From Aquirhabdus sp. (lineage in GTDB: Bacteria > Pseudomonadota > Gammaproteobacteria > Pseudomonadales > Moraxellaceae), in assembly GCA_030150135.1 (NCBI GenBank), contig JASLGO010000086.1:1-20447 (forward strand): a stretch of DNA of 20,447 nucleotides, written 5' to 3'. Position numbers and translations under genes: made by a program. The notes beneath the pieces were generated by a model. The model was not told the origin of the DNA. It did no database searches and was given only the letters and a program-made list of their open reading frames with translations. The first letter of the stretch is position 1, and every line of letters starts with the position of its first letter. Shown here in pieces: positions 8,040 to 15,857 of this stretch.

Positions 8040-8948
8040 ATGACGACGAACAGCAAAAACTCAGAAATGGGCTATGTCTATGCAGCGATCACGCTGCTGA
8101 TTTGGTCTGGCTTCGTCATTGTTTCTCGGTTTGGTAGCAAGGGGATATTGAATCCATTTGATATTGCCGCATTGCGTATTGGTACTGCGGCTTTGGTATT
8201 GTCACCTTGGTGGGTTCCACGGTTATTGAAGCCGAGACTGCGTCAATTATCTTGGTATCAATCGCTCTTGTTTGCATTGATTGCTGGAATTATTTATCCA
8301 CTGCTCGCTTACACGGGTTTTATCTATGCGCCTGCCAGCCATGGAGCCGTTTTAATCTCAGGCATGCTGCCTTTTTTTACTTCGGTTTTAGCAATTTTTC
8401 TACTTAAAGAAATTCCAAATCCAGTTCGCTCAGTCGGTTTGGCACTCATTGTTTCAGGCGTGATTACACTATTTATCGCAAATGAACATAACAGCAGTAA
8501 AGATACCTCGATGTACATCATTGGAGATGCCATTTTACTGGTCGCCAGTTTGGTTTGGGCAACATTTACAGTGCTGCTTAAATATTGGCAGGTTCGAGCA
8601 TTTGATGTCACGTTAGGCGTAGTCGCCGTGTCAGCATTAATTTATCTACCAATTTACGCACTGTTCTTACCAAAAAATATAGGTGCCGCACCCATTGGAC
8701 AAATCGCCTTACAAGCTTTCTTTCAAGGATTTCTCGTGGTGTGCTGTGCCATGTGGACTTATGCAAAAGCAACTGAGTTATTAGGACCTGTCAAAGTCGT
8801 GATCATGATGTCAGGAGTTCCAGTGGTAGGGACATTATTAGCTGTACCATTTTTAGGAGAAACATTAACTGCGGGGACGGCATTAGGGGCAGCAATCACT
8901 TTCCTAGGTGCACTGATTGGAGCAATGGCTCGATATTCAAAAGTTTAA
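8040..8948 (+). CDS. EamA/DMT-family transporter
   Basis: A 302-aa integral membrane protein with about ten hydrophobic segments arranged as two EamA repeats (roughly residues 10-145 and 160-300), the usual size of drug/metabolite transporters. The start is ambiguous. ATG 8040 is chosen because AAGAG lies upstream; ATG 8019 or GTG 8001 would overlap the dehydrogenase. As the last gene of the catabolic operon it may import the substrate or export an intermediate, but EamA proteins are diverse and direction cannot be read. Its C-terminal coding end is duplicated as a decayed fragment at about 18830-18987. Confidence 0.85.
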   Translation: MTTNSKNSEMGYVYAAITLLIWSGFVIVSRFGSKGILNPFDIAALRIGTAALVLSPWWVPRLLKPRLRQLSWYQSLLFALIAGIIYPLLAYTGFIYAPASHGAVLISGMLPFFTSVLAIFLLKEIPNPVRSVGLALIVSGVITLFIANEHNSSKDTSMYIIGDAILLVASLVWATFTVLLKYWQVRAFDVTLGVVAVSALIYLPIYALFLPKNIGAAPIGQIALQAFFQGFLVVCCAMWTYAKATELLGPVKVVIMMSGVPVVGTLLAVPFLGETLTAGTALGAAITFLGALIGAMARYSKV

Positions 8949-9066
8949 GTCTTCTTAACAAATAATTTAAAGCTAAATCTACGATCTTGCGTTTGTTTGG
9001 CTATGACGTGCAAGTGTATTTAAACGCGATACAACATCTATTGAACAACATTTTGGGAGTTATGAC

Positions 9067-9897
9067 ATGTCAGATTTTATTCCAAGCCCCAATGAAAGCA
9101 TGAAACGCAGTATCGCTTTAGGACGTCAATACTTTAAACCTAGCTTTACTGGATTGGATCAGCTAGATCTGACACGTCCAGCTCTATTTGTAGGAAATCA
9201 TACGCTTTATGGCTTGATGGACGTTCCATTAATGGTATCTCATATCTATGATAATTATGATGTTATGCTTCGTTCTCTCGGGGATCGAGGACATTTCTCT
9301 GTACCCGTATGGCGAGATATTTTGGTCAATAATGGCATGGTTTTGGGCACTCCTGAAAACTGTGACTTGTTGATGGAGTCAGGTCAATCGGTTCTTGTAT
9401 TTCCCGGTGGTGCTCGTGAAGTGATGAGACGTCGTGATGAAAAATATAAGCTGATTTGGAAGAAAAGATTGGGATTTGTTCGCATGGCGGCGAAACATGG
9501 CTATGACATTATTCCTTTTGCATCATTGGGACCAGATGATTGTTATGACGTAATAGTCGATGCAGATGATATTAAATCTAGTGGTATGGGACAAAAGATT
9601 TTAGACATCACAGGGCTTGGTAAAGTTTTTCGAGATGGTGATGTCATTCCTCCGCTCATACGCGGTCTTGGTCCAACGCTAATTCCTCGCCCACAGCGTT
9701 TTTATTTTAGCTTTGGTGAACGTATTTCAACATCAAGCTTAAATTTTGAAAATGAAGCTGAGCTCTGGGATAAACGAGAAGAAGTTGCCGCATCAATCAA
9801 CGCTCAATTAGACAAGCTAAAGCTTATTCGCACAAATGATCGTGCAAATAATTGGAGTTGGCTGCGCCGCAAACTGACATCAAATATAGACACCTAA
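9067..9897 (+). CDS. Lysophospholipid/MGAT-like acyltransferase, copy 1
   Basis: A 276-aa protein of the LPLAT superfamily, closest by motif to the MGAT/DGAT2-like branch. It shows NHTLYGLMD (N44, H45, D52), which carries the catalytic His-Asp pair in the spacing of that branch rather than the H-x4-D of PlsC. It also has FPGGARE at 112-118. It probably transfers an acyl group to a glycerolipid or related acceptor at the membrane; the acceptor is unknown. A GGGAG ribosome site (9055-9059) sits 7 bp before the ATG. It is followed by a TetR gene. A strongly similar paralogue with the same neighbour is at 19299-20117. Confidence 0.85.
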   Translation: MSDFIPSPNESMKRSIALGRQYFKPSFTGLDQLDLTRPALFVGNHTLYGLMDVPLMVSHIYDNYDVMLRSLGDRGHFSVPVWRDILVNNGMVLGTPENCDLLMESGQSVLVFPGGAREVMRRRDEKYKLIWKKRLGFVRMAAKHGYDIIPFASLGPDDCYDVIVDADDIKSSGMGQKILDITGLGKVFRDGDVIPPLIRGLGPTLIPRPQRFYFSFGERISTSSLNFENEAELWDKREEVAASINAQLDKLKLIRTNDRANNWSWLRRKLTSNIDT

Positions 9898-9972
9898 ACT
9901 GCGCTAGCTGAAGACGGCACAAAATAAGCTTGTATTCTGCAAATTTTGCTATTTGTCATCATTGAGGTCTTT

Positions 9973-10590
9973 ATGGATTCTGTTTCTGCATCACAAGCAC
10001 GTATTCATCGTGCCGCAATGCGCTTATTTGCTGAGCATGGCAGCAGCCAAATCAAAATGAGCGAATTGGCAAAGGTTGCAGGAGTTGCTCGCGGAACAAT
10101 TTACAACAATCTGCCGAATCCAGAGACCTTGTTTGAGGACGTTGCTGCGCACCTCAGTGCTGAAATGAACTTATTGATTTCCATGAGTTTCAAGGACATT
10201 GATGATTCAGCAGAGCGTATTGCTCAAGGGATTAGACTTTACGTACGTAGAGCGCATGAGGAGCCTGATTGGGGGAAATTCATTTGCCGATTTGCAGTGA
10301 GTTCTTCTTCGCTTCGTGATCTTTGGGCAAGCATCCCGATGAAAGATATTCTGTTGGGAGTAAGTCAAAGTCGCTACGCAATTCGTGAGGATCAGCTTCT
10401 GAGTGCATTGGGACTAGTTGCAGGCGCAGTACTGTCATCAATCATGCTTGTTCGCGAAGGACTCAAAACTTGGCGCGAAGCTGGAAGTGATGCTGCTGAA
10501 CTTGTGCTATGTGCACTCGGTATTCCCCGTCATGAAGCACGTTCCATGGCTATGACCGAATTACCTCCATTACCAAAGTTAAGTGATTGA
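9973..10590 (+). CDS. TetR/AcrR family transcriptional regulator, copy 1
   Basis: A 205-aa one-domain-plus-HTH regulator. The N-terminal helix-turn-helix covers about residues 10-56 (RIHRAAMRLFAEHG, then the recognition part GVARGTIYNNL), and the remaining helices form the ligand pocket. ATG 9973 is chosen over an upstream in-frame start at 9946 because TTGAGG (9962-9967) precedes it and the second copy begins at the same residue. It lies 75 bp after the acyltransferase. Likely a repressor of the acyltransferase unit. Control of the catabolic operon through the TTGAACA dyads is possible but unproven, since only half-sites lie near the acyltransferase-TetR pairs. Confidence 0.9.
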   Translation: MDSVSASQARIHRAAMRLFAEHGSSQIKMSELAKVAGVARGTIYNNLPNPETLFEDVAAHLSAEMNLLISMSFKDIDDSAERIAQGIRLYVRRAHEEPDWGKFICRFAVSSSSLRDLWASIPMKDILLGVSQSRYAIREDQLLSALGLVAGAVLSSIMLVREGLKTWREAGSDAAELVLCALGIPRHEARSMAMTELPPLPKLSD

Positions 10591-10660
10591 ATAAAAATAT
10601 TCACTTAATTGTTTACAACTGTATCAATATGATCAACAACCTAAATAGGTAACTTAACAT

Positions 10661-11341
10661 ATGGCTAAGCGATTACACTTGAAAGAACGCTCTCTCTTCG
10701 TCGCATCTATGATTGCTGCTTTGTCTAGTTTGGCGTACGCAGACGTTCCATTCGTAGGAGTAGATATTGGTACACGTGGACCAAATTTGAACCTTGGCTA
10801 TAGTTTTAATGAGCAATTTAGTTTGCGGGCTCAAGGCACTGACTTTACTTATGGATATTCTACAACTCAGGACAATACCAAGTATAAGGGAGACTTGAGT
10901 CTACGTAGTATTGGTCTGTTAGGTGATTGGTTCCCGAACGGCAATAGCTTTCGTCTTACTGCTGGTGCAATGTATTTAGATGATCGTTTTTATGGGACAG
11001 CGCAATCCACCAATGGTTTTGTCACGATCAACCACCTCTCCTTCCCCGTCACAAAAGATGATTATGTCAATGCCAACGTACATTGGCAAAATAATGTCGT
11101 ACCTTACTTGGGTATAGGTTTTGGCAATCCAGCATACAGTGCCAATAAAGTTCATTTTGCCGCAGATCTAGGCGTAATCGTCACAGGTCATCCTGAGGCA
11201 AAACTAACGGCTACTGGACCAAATTCTTACAACCCAATATTTCAATATGAATTACAACAAGAACAAAACAACATCGATAGCGATATGCACAAAATCAGCG
11301 TTTGGCCTGTTGTCAGCGTACAAATGTATGTAGGTTTCTAA
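10661..11341 (+). CDS. Outer-membrane beta-barrel protein
   Basis: A 226-aa protein with a signal peptide (cleavage expected after SLAYA, residue 27). The mature chain has alternating polar and hydrophobic strands rich in Tyr, Phe and Gly, and ends in phenylalanine (QMYVGF), the terminal signature recognised by the BAM machinery. Length suits an 8-stranded barrel of the OmpA/OmpW size class, although no family-specific motif was recognised. It is the first gene after the TetR gene, 70 bp downstream, and is followed by a hairpin. Function (channel, adhesion or structural) is open. Confidence 0.75.
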   Translation: MAKRLHLKERSLFVASMIAALSSLAYADVPFVGVDIGTRGPNLNLGYSFNEQFSLRAQGTDFTYGYSTTQDNTKYKGDLSLRSIGLLGDWFPNGNSFRLTAGAMYLDDRFYGTAQSTNGFVTINHLSFPVTKDDYVNANVHWQNNVVPYLGIGFGNPAYSANKVHFAADLGVIVTGHPEAKLTATGPNSYNPIFQYELQQEQNNIDSDMHKISVWPVVSVQMYVGF

Positions 11342-11354
11342 TACTTTATTTAAG

Positions 11355-11386
11355 TCCTTCATGCTTCTGACTAGAAACATGAAGGA
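11355..11386 (+). terminator. Hairpin after the barrel gene, possible terminator
   Basis: Perfect 9-bp arms TCCTTCATG (11355-11363) and CATGAAGGA (11378-11386) enclose a further TTCT/AGAA stem. The hairpin starts 13 bp after the stop codon. No T-run follows, so it may be a weak terminator or an mRNA 3'-end protector rather than a classical intrinsic terminator. Confidence 0.5.
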
Positions 11387-11485
11387 TGGATCAAGATCTG
11401 ATTGGGCAAGCAAATCAGTTTGTTGAGTGATGATATTTAGTGCTTAAAGTTGAGTCCGTGTACCACAGCAATGGAGTGGAGATCA

Positions 11486-12568
11486 ATGGAAGTTATTCAG
11501 CCCATAGATACAGGGAGTTTTAGTATAGCCGTTTACTATGTTCGCTTATTAGCTGACTATGTCTCAAGCCACGGTTTACCTAGTGAACCTTTATTTGAAC
11601 ATGTCAAAATTAAAGCAAAATCTTTAAATGAAGAAAATGAGCGGATACCGCTTTCTAAATTTATACGAGCTTGTGAAATCGCAGAAATATTACTGAACGA
11701 AACATCTTTACTGATCAAACTAGGACAAAATATTAAACCAGCTCATTTAGGGCCACTTGGTTATGCGTTGTTGTCTTGCTCATCTCCTCAAGAAATGATC
11801 AAACAATCAATGCAATATTCATCATTAACTGTTGATGCTGGTTATATCGAGTTTGAGAAGAAAGATAATCAATATATTCGTTACTGGCGTAGCAACTTAC
11901 CCAATGACGCACCAATAAATCGTATGTTAGAGCAGTTGCTTCAAGCAACGTTTGTCAGTTTATCAAGATCAATTCTTAATCGAGAAGATTTAAATCCTGC
12001 ATGGGTATCTTTTAGACATCCTAAGCCAAATAATATTCAGGATTATGAAGCGCATTTTCGCTGCCCTATTTATTTTAATGCAAAAGATACGGCAATAGCT
12101 TGTCCACTTGAATACCTTAACCTACCTCTTCCCTACGCCAATAATCAACTACGTAATATTCTTGAGGACTTCTGTGCTCAATTACTCAAACAACTCGGTG
12201 ATGCCTCAGAACCACGATGGTTATCGATTGCACGAAAAACGATTCTAGAATCATTCCAACGAGGAGTACCTGAAATTGCCGAAATTGCTAAAGCAATGGA
12301 TTTAACCGAAGAACAACTCAAAGAGCTATTCGTACAACATGGTTTAAGTTTTCGCAGATTTGTCAAAGAGTTGCGTCATGCATTAGCGCTAGGTTATGCG
12401 CTTGATCCAAATTTGAGTTTGGTCGATATTGCCTATTTATTAGGATTCTCAGAGCAAAGCGCGTTCCAACGTGCTTTTAAGAGATGGACTGGCACATCGC
12501 CTGGAGAATATCGCAAAGCACGTATTAAACAAACCAAATCCACTCAACCAACATATAGAAAATCTTAA
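11486..12568 (+). CDS. AraC family transcriptional regulator with N-terminal ligand-binding domain (1)
   Basis: A 360-aa regulator. The N-terminal region (about residues 15-205) resembles the Arabinose_bd-type domain (PF12625) of OruR/ArgR-like regulators. The C-terminal two-HTH DNA-binding domain covers about 255-350, with the signature LVDIAYLLGFSEQSAFQRAF followed by GTSPGEYR. ATG 11486 is chosen because GGAG (78-81 of the 11400 block) lies 4 bp upstream; in-frame TTG 11450 and ATG 11471 lack a better site. It precedes the secreted protein at 12894 in the same direction. A second regulator of the same architecture is at 17705, so the two bracket the envelope genes. Confidence 0.88.
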   Translation: MEVIQPIDTGSFSIAVYYVRLLADYVSSHGLPSEPLFEHVKIKAKSLNEENERIPLSKFIRACEIAEILLNETSLLIKLGQNIKPAHLGPLGYALLSCSSPQEMIKQSMQYSSLTVDAGYIEFEKKDNQYIRYWRSNLPNDAPINRMLEQLLQATFVSLSRSILNREDLNPAWVSFRHPKPNNIQDYEAHFRCPIYFNAKDTAIACPLEYLNLPLPYANNQLRNILEDFCAQLLKQLGDASEPRWLSIARKTILESFQRGVPEIAEIAKAMDLTEEQLKELFVQHGLSFRRFVKELRHALALGYALDPNLSLVDIAYLLGFSEQSAFQRAFKRWTGTSPGEYRKARIKQTKSTQPTYRKS

Positions 12569-12893
12569 GTTTATTTAAAACAAAAAATAATTTATATTAA
12601 CAATTATCACAAAATATTATATTGATAAATATTTTAAATAAAGCCAATAGTTTTTTAAATAGAAAATAATTAAAAAAAATATTTATTATTAATAAAAATT
12701 AAATATAACAATAATAAAAATTAATCATTTTAAGTTAGACATCTGTGTCACATTTTTTCAAGTTGAGTCAATACCATCTTTTGTTAATTAACCTAGTCTA
12801 AACAGTACAAGCCTTCATTTCGGACAGAAGGCTATGACTGAACGCGAAATGCGAAAAAAATGATCTTTATTTAATACTCAGGGAGAGTATGTA
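12569..12893. other. 325-bp AT-rich intergenic region with a leader hairpin
   Basis: No gene is seen. Positions 12569-12730 are almost entirely A and T. Further on, AGCCTTC (12810-12816) and GAAGGCT (12827-12833) form a 7-bp hairpin with a 10-nt loop upstream of the next gene. It has no T-run, so it is more likely a leader structure or operator than a terminator. The promoter of the gene at 12894 should lie here, but no convincing -35/-10 pair was found. Confidence 0.5.
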
Positions 12894-13916
12894 ATGAAAC
12901 TATTTACACAATTAGCTTTGGTTTCTGCAATCGTATCATGCGGCAGTGCATATGCAATGCAATCTATGAATGATGCAGCATTGAGCGATACAACTGGTCA
13001 AGATGGTATTTCGATCCGTATCGCTCCACCAACAATCGCAGGTGGTGTTACAACTACTGGTGATACTTTAACACGTACAAATGGTATCGTAATCGGTGCT
13101 GCAGTCCTCCATGATAAAGACGGTTTTACTGGTAGTTTGGGTGGCGGTGCGATCATCCTAGGTGATGCACATCAAGCAAACACAGCAAACGCAGTTGGTA
13201 CACAAATGGGTATCTATGGTAGCCGTCCTATTAGTGTGACGATTGATGCGTCAAATGGTCAAGCGGCAACAGGTACTGGCGGTACTAAGCCTATTCTGAA
13301 CGTTGCTGTAAGTCTGCCTGCGGACTTGTTGATCCGCACTGGTGATATTTCTGTTGACGGTTCTGCACGTGCTGGTATTGCAACTGGTGCATCAGGCGCA
13401 ACAGCTGCTAATGCCGCAACTGGTGGTACAACTGGTAATGCTGTAAAAATCTTGAATAGCATGGATATCGCGTTGGGTGGCGCTACTTTAAATATCCAAT
13501 TGGGTAATACGCAACAATCAGGTATTACCCCAGGACAAACGACTATGATTAAACTCGGCGGTTCAATCGCTGGTGGTCTGTCTATCAGCAATCTCAGCAT
13601 TCATGATGCAAACACATATAACCCAACAGCAGGCCAATTTGGTGGTGGTGATTTGGGAGTTGGAATGTTAACAGTGACTGATCATGCGAGTTCTAACTTG
13701 ACTCTGAGTTCAGCAATTGACGTAGTTGCTGACGTATCACAAGCATTTGGTGGTCCTGCAACAGGTGTTGGTGGTCTAGTTATTACTTGTGGTGGTCCAG
13801 CAAGTGACATCATGATGCAAAACGTGACTTTGGGTTCAGCAACATCAACTCTGGGTGATCTTCAGTTAATCAATGTTCAAGCGGCTGGTACTCATATCGC
13901 GATCATGGGTCACTAA
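12894..13916 (+). CDS. Secreted Fil/DUF6160-like surface protein
   Basis: A 340-aa protein with a signal peptide (cleavage expected after SAYA, residue 21), then the motif MNDAALSDTTGQ at residues 25-36 and a long Gly/Thr/Asn/Ala-rich body with beta-prone repeats. The segment after the signal peptide resembles that of DUF6160 and Acinetobacter FilA-type putative pilus-system proteins; this family call is from memory of the motif, not a search. A strong ribosome site (GGGAG) precedes the ATG. The same motif class occurs in the larger protein encoded at 15858-17444. It may be a surface or fibre component; no enzymatic motif is seen. Confidence 0.7.
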   Translation: MKLFTQLALVSAIVSCGSAYAMQSMNDAALSDTTGQDGISIRIAPPTIAGGVTTTGDTLTRTNGIVIGAAVLHDKDGFTGSLGGGAIILGDAHQANTANAVGTQMGIYGSRPISVTIDASNGQAATGTGGTKPILNVAVSLPADLLIRTGDISVDGSARAGIATGASGATAANAATGGTTGNAVKILNSMDIALGGATLNIQLGNTQQSGITPGQTTMIKLGGSIAGGLSISNLSIHDANTYNPTAGQFGGGDLGVGMLTVTDHASSNLTLSSAIDVVADVSQAFGGPATGVGGLVITCGGPASDIMMQNVTLGSATSTLGDLQLINVQAAGTHIAIMGH

Positions 13917-13967
13917 TCTTAACGTTCAAATCGATCAATTTTAGAGTGAACTATTGACGATTCATAC

Positions 13968-13997
13968 GGTAGCCGTAGGTTAAATCTTATGGCTACC
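13968..13997 (+). terminator. Hairpin after the Fil-like gene, possible terminator
   Basis: GGTAGCC (13968-13974) and GGCTACC (13991-13997) form a perfect 7-bp stem around a 16-nt loop, 51 bp after the stop. The following bases are pyrimidine-rich (TTCTTCCTTTCTTTT) but begin about 12 bp later, so the match to a classical terminator is partial. Confidence 0.45.
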
Positions 13998-14098
13998 AAG
14001 TTCTCAAATTCTTCCTTTCTTTTAGTCTTGAGCCATTTCAATTAACTATTTTTTAGATTAATAGCAAAAGGATACTATGAAACTGCTTTAGGAATATC

Positions 14099-15091
14099 AT
14101 GAATAAGTTTATAAAAATATTTGGCACAACAACTCTCATTTCCTTAATGAGTTCCTCTTATGCACAAACCGTTTGTGTATATGACCCAGCTGGAACTCAA
14201 GGTGAAGGCTTTCTTTTTATGAAAGATTATGCGATTGCGGCCAAATTGTGGGGAGCTGAGCTTATTTTAAAACCGTATTCCAGCGATGATCGCGCAATGG
14301 ATGATTTTACAAATAAAAAATGCGATGCACTTTCTATAATGGGTGCGCGAATACGGGCGTTAAACAGCTTTACAAGTTCAATAGATTCTTTAGGTGGTGT
14401 ACCTGACGATACAACTGCGAAAATGGTTATTGGATTAATGGCCAATCCAAAACTTGCTCCCGAAATGGTTAAAGGAAATACTGAAATTGCTGGTGTTTAT
14501 CCTTTAGGAGCAGGTTACGTGATGGTGAATGATCGATCCATTAACTCGATGGCAAAAATGGCTGGAAAAACAATCGGAGTTTTAGACTTTGAACAGACTG
14601 AACAGTTTGTTGCTGATCGATTAGGAAGTAAAACTATTCCCATAACAATATCATCTGTGGGAAACAAATTTAATAGCGGTCAAGTTGATATAGTCGCATT
14701 ACCGTTGATCGCTTTTAAAGCACTAAACCTTGCAAAGGGAATGGGGGAAAAAGGTGCAATTATTAAATTTCCAGTGGGCTACCTGACAAACCAAATTATT
14801 ATTTACCCCGATAAATTTCCTGACGGATATGGCCAAAAGAGTCGCACTTGGGTAGGTAACCAATTAAGTAACCAATTTAAAGCCGTTCAAAAAATCGAAG
14901 GAGCAATTGATGCTCGTTATTGGTTAGATTTACCACTTAATGACAAATTAGGCTATGAAAAACTATTTCGTCAAATCAGGATTAGTTTAGTAAAAGATGG
15001 AACTTATAACAGTCGGATGATGGAAATACTAAAAAAAATCCGCTGTAAAGAACATCCCAATAATTATGATTGTAATTTAAAAGATGAATAG
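14099..15091 (+). CDS. Putative periplasmic solute-binding protein, AdeT1/2 family
   Basis: A 330-aa protein with a signal peptide (MNKFIKIF... cleavage near SSYA, residue 22). The mature start QTVCVYDPAGTQGEGFLFMKDYAIAA and later blocks such as MVNDRSIN, FNSGQVDI and GQKSRTWV match the AdeT family of Acinetobacter. That family was annotated as an efflux component but looks like a TRAP/TctC-like substrate-binding protein. No membrane transporter subunit lies beside it. The ribosome site AGGAA (14090-14094 area) fits the ATG. It runs toward the C39-like gene on the other strand, and the two share a hairpin between their ends. Ligand unknown. Confidence 0.8.
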   Translation: MNKFIKIFGTTTLISLMSSSYAQTVCVYDPAGTQGEGFLFMKDYAIAAKLWGAELILKPYSSDDRAMDDFTNKKCDALSIMGARIRALNSFTSSIDSLGGVPDDTTAKMVIGLMANPKLAPEMVKGNTEIAGVYPLGAGYVMVNDRSINSMAKMAGKTIGVLDFEQTEQFVADRLGSKTIPITISSVGNKFNSGQVDIVALPLIAFKALNLAKGMGEKGAIIKFPVGYLTNQIIIYPDKFPDGYGQKSRTWVGNQLSNQFKAVQKIEGAIDARYWLDLPLNDKLGYEKLFRQIRISLVKDGTYNSRMMEILKKIRCKEHPNNYDCNLKDE

Positions 15092-15104
15092 TTTCATAAA
15101 AGAC

Positions 15105-15138
15105 TATGGGATATTATTATCAATTTTAATATTCCATA
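15105..15138. terminator. Bidirectional hairpin terminator between convergent genes
   Basis: A 12-bp stem (15105-15116 with 15127-15138, one G-T wobble) and a 10-nt loop lie between the AdeT-like gene and the convergent C39-like gene. It is AT-rich and followed by T-rich sequence on the + side. Position and symmetry fit a shared terminator. Confidence 0.6.
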
Positions 15139-15154
15139 ATTGAATTATTTTAAG

Positions 15155-15721
15155 TCAATTCTCTAAAATTAGGAACTTATTAGTCGTATAACTAGTAACA
15201 TATTCCACTTTAGAAACTGGACAGATCAATGCTCGTTGATTATTAATACCATAAACCAGATACACATAATTGGGTGACGAACCTATCATTGCATAATAAT
15301 TATTATAATGATCTTTTGATATGATCACTTTATTTGTTAAATTTAATATTTCTTGTAAGGATGTATATTGTTCTGCATCTACTCTTGCTCCTATAGCGGT
15401 TAAAGTTCTCTTAATATCAAGCAAAGATATCTTTCTTTGGTTTGAATCATCTTTGTTCAGAATCGTAGAAACATAACTAATATCAATTGAGGATTTATAC
15501 TCAGAATTAAATGCTGCAGAAATGATATAAGCAATATTTGCTACGTTGGTGTTATCTTGATTAATTGAAATCAAGGATAATCTTTGTTGAATTTCTGATA
15601 GATAGTTTGACTCAGGTAGCTTGCAAGCTTGATAAGCTCCAATATGAGCCATCGCATTAGCTAAATTAGGGGTGGTTAATATCGTTAAAATAACGATGTA
15701 CAACCAAGGTGTCATTCTCAT
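15155..15721 (-). CDS. C39-peptidase-like secreted protein lacking recognisable catalytic residues
   Basis: A 188-aa protein with signal peptide (cleavage expected after NLANA, residue 23). The body follows the C39 peptidase pattern: a Gln-led segment with helix (INQDNTNVANIAYII, Q55), the central block ISLLDIKRTLTAIGARV (98-114), and a C-terminal strand pair (NYYAMIG, then YVYLVY). Where active C39 enzymes have Cys, His and Asp I see V60/A61, Y142 and G158/I159, so it is probably a catalytically dead homologue. Acinetobacter Fil clusters include a C39-type protein (FilB, from memory). ATG 15721 is preferred to in-frame TTG 15727. It lies downstream of the large secreted protein, same strand. 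Confidence 0.65.
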   Translation of the reverse strand: MRMTPWLYIVILTILTTPNLANAMAHIGAYQACKLPESNYLSEIQQRLSLISINQDNTNVANIAYIISAAFNSEYKSSIDISYVSTILNKDDSNQRKISLLDIKRTLTAIGARVDAEQYTSLQEILNLTNKVIISKDHYNNYYAMIGSSPNYVYLVYGINNQRALICPVSKVEYVTSYTTNKFLILEN

Positions 15722-15819
15722 ATTCAAATAAACTCTTTTATGACTGAGGCTTTAGAATTGATTAAGATTGAATTAACCTATAAATTAGAGCATTAGATGC
15801 TGATAAGTATTGAGGCTAC

Positions 15820-15854
15820 ATCATTGAATATAAAAATAATTTACATTCAATGAT
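15820..15854 (-). terminator. AT-rich hairpin directly after the large secreted-protein gene
   Basis: ATCATTGAAT (15820-15829) and ATTCAATGAT (15845-15854) are perfect 10-bp arms around a 15-nt loop. On the minus strand the hairpin begins 3 bp after the TAG at 15860-15858. It lacks a strong U-tract, so it may attenuate rather than stop transcription into the C39-like gene. Confidence 0.5.
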
Positions 15855-15857
15855 TAA

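Noticed and set aside
9041..9047. TTGAACA half-site upstream of acyltransferase copy 1
   Set aside because: The expected second arm is absent (TTTGGGA instead of TGTTCAA), so it cannot be called an operator like those at 222 and 511.
13259..13600. 113-codon minus-strand open frame inside the Fil-like gene
   Set aside because: Its proline- and alanine-rich translation mirrors the repetitive codons of the real gene on the other strand.
14075..14089. Four-codon open frame (ATG AAA CTG CTT TAG) just before the AdeT-like gene
   Set aside because: Too short to judge, and no sign of attenuation control or conservation can be seen from one sequence.
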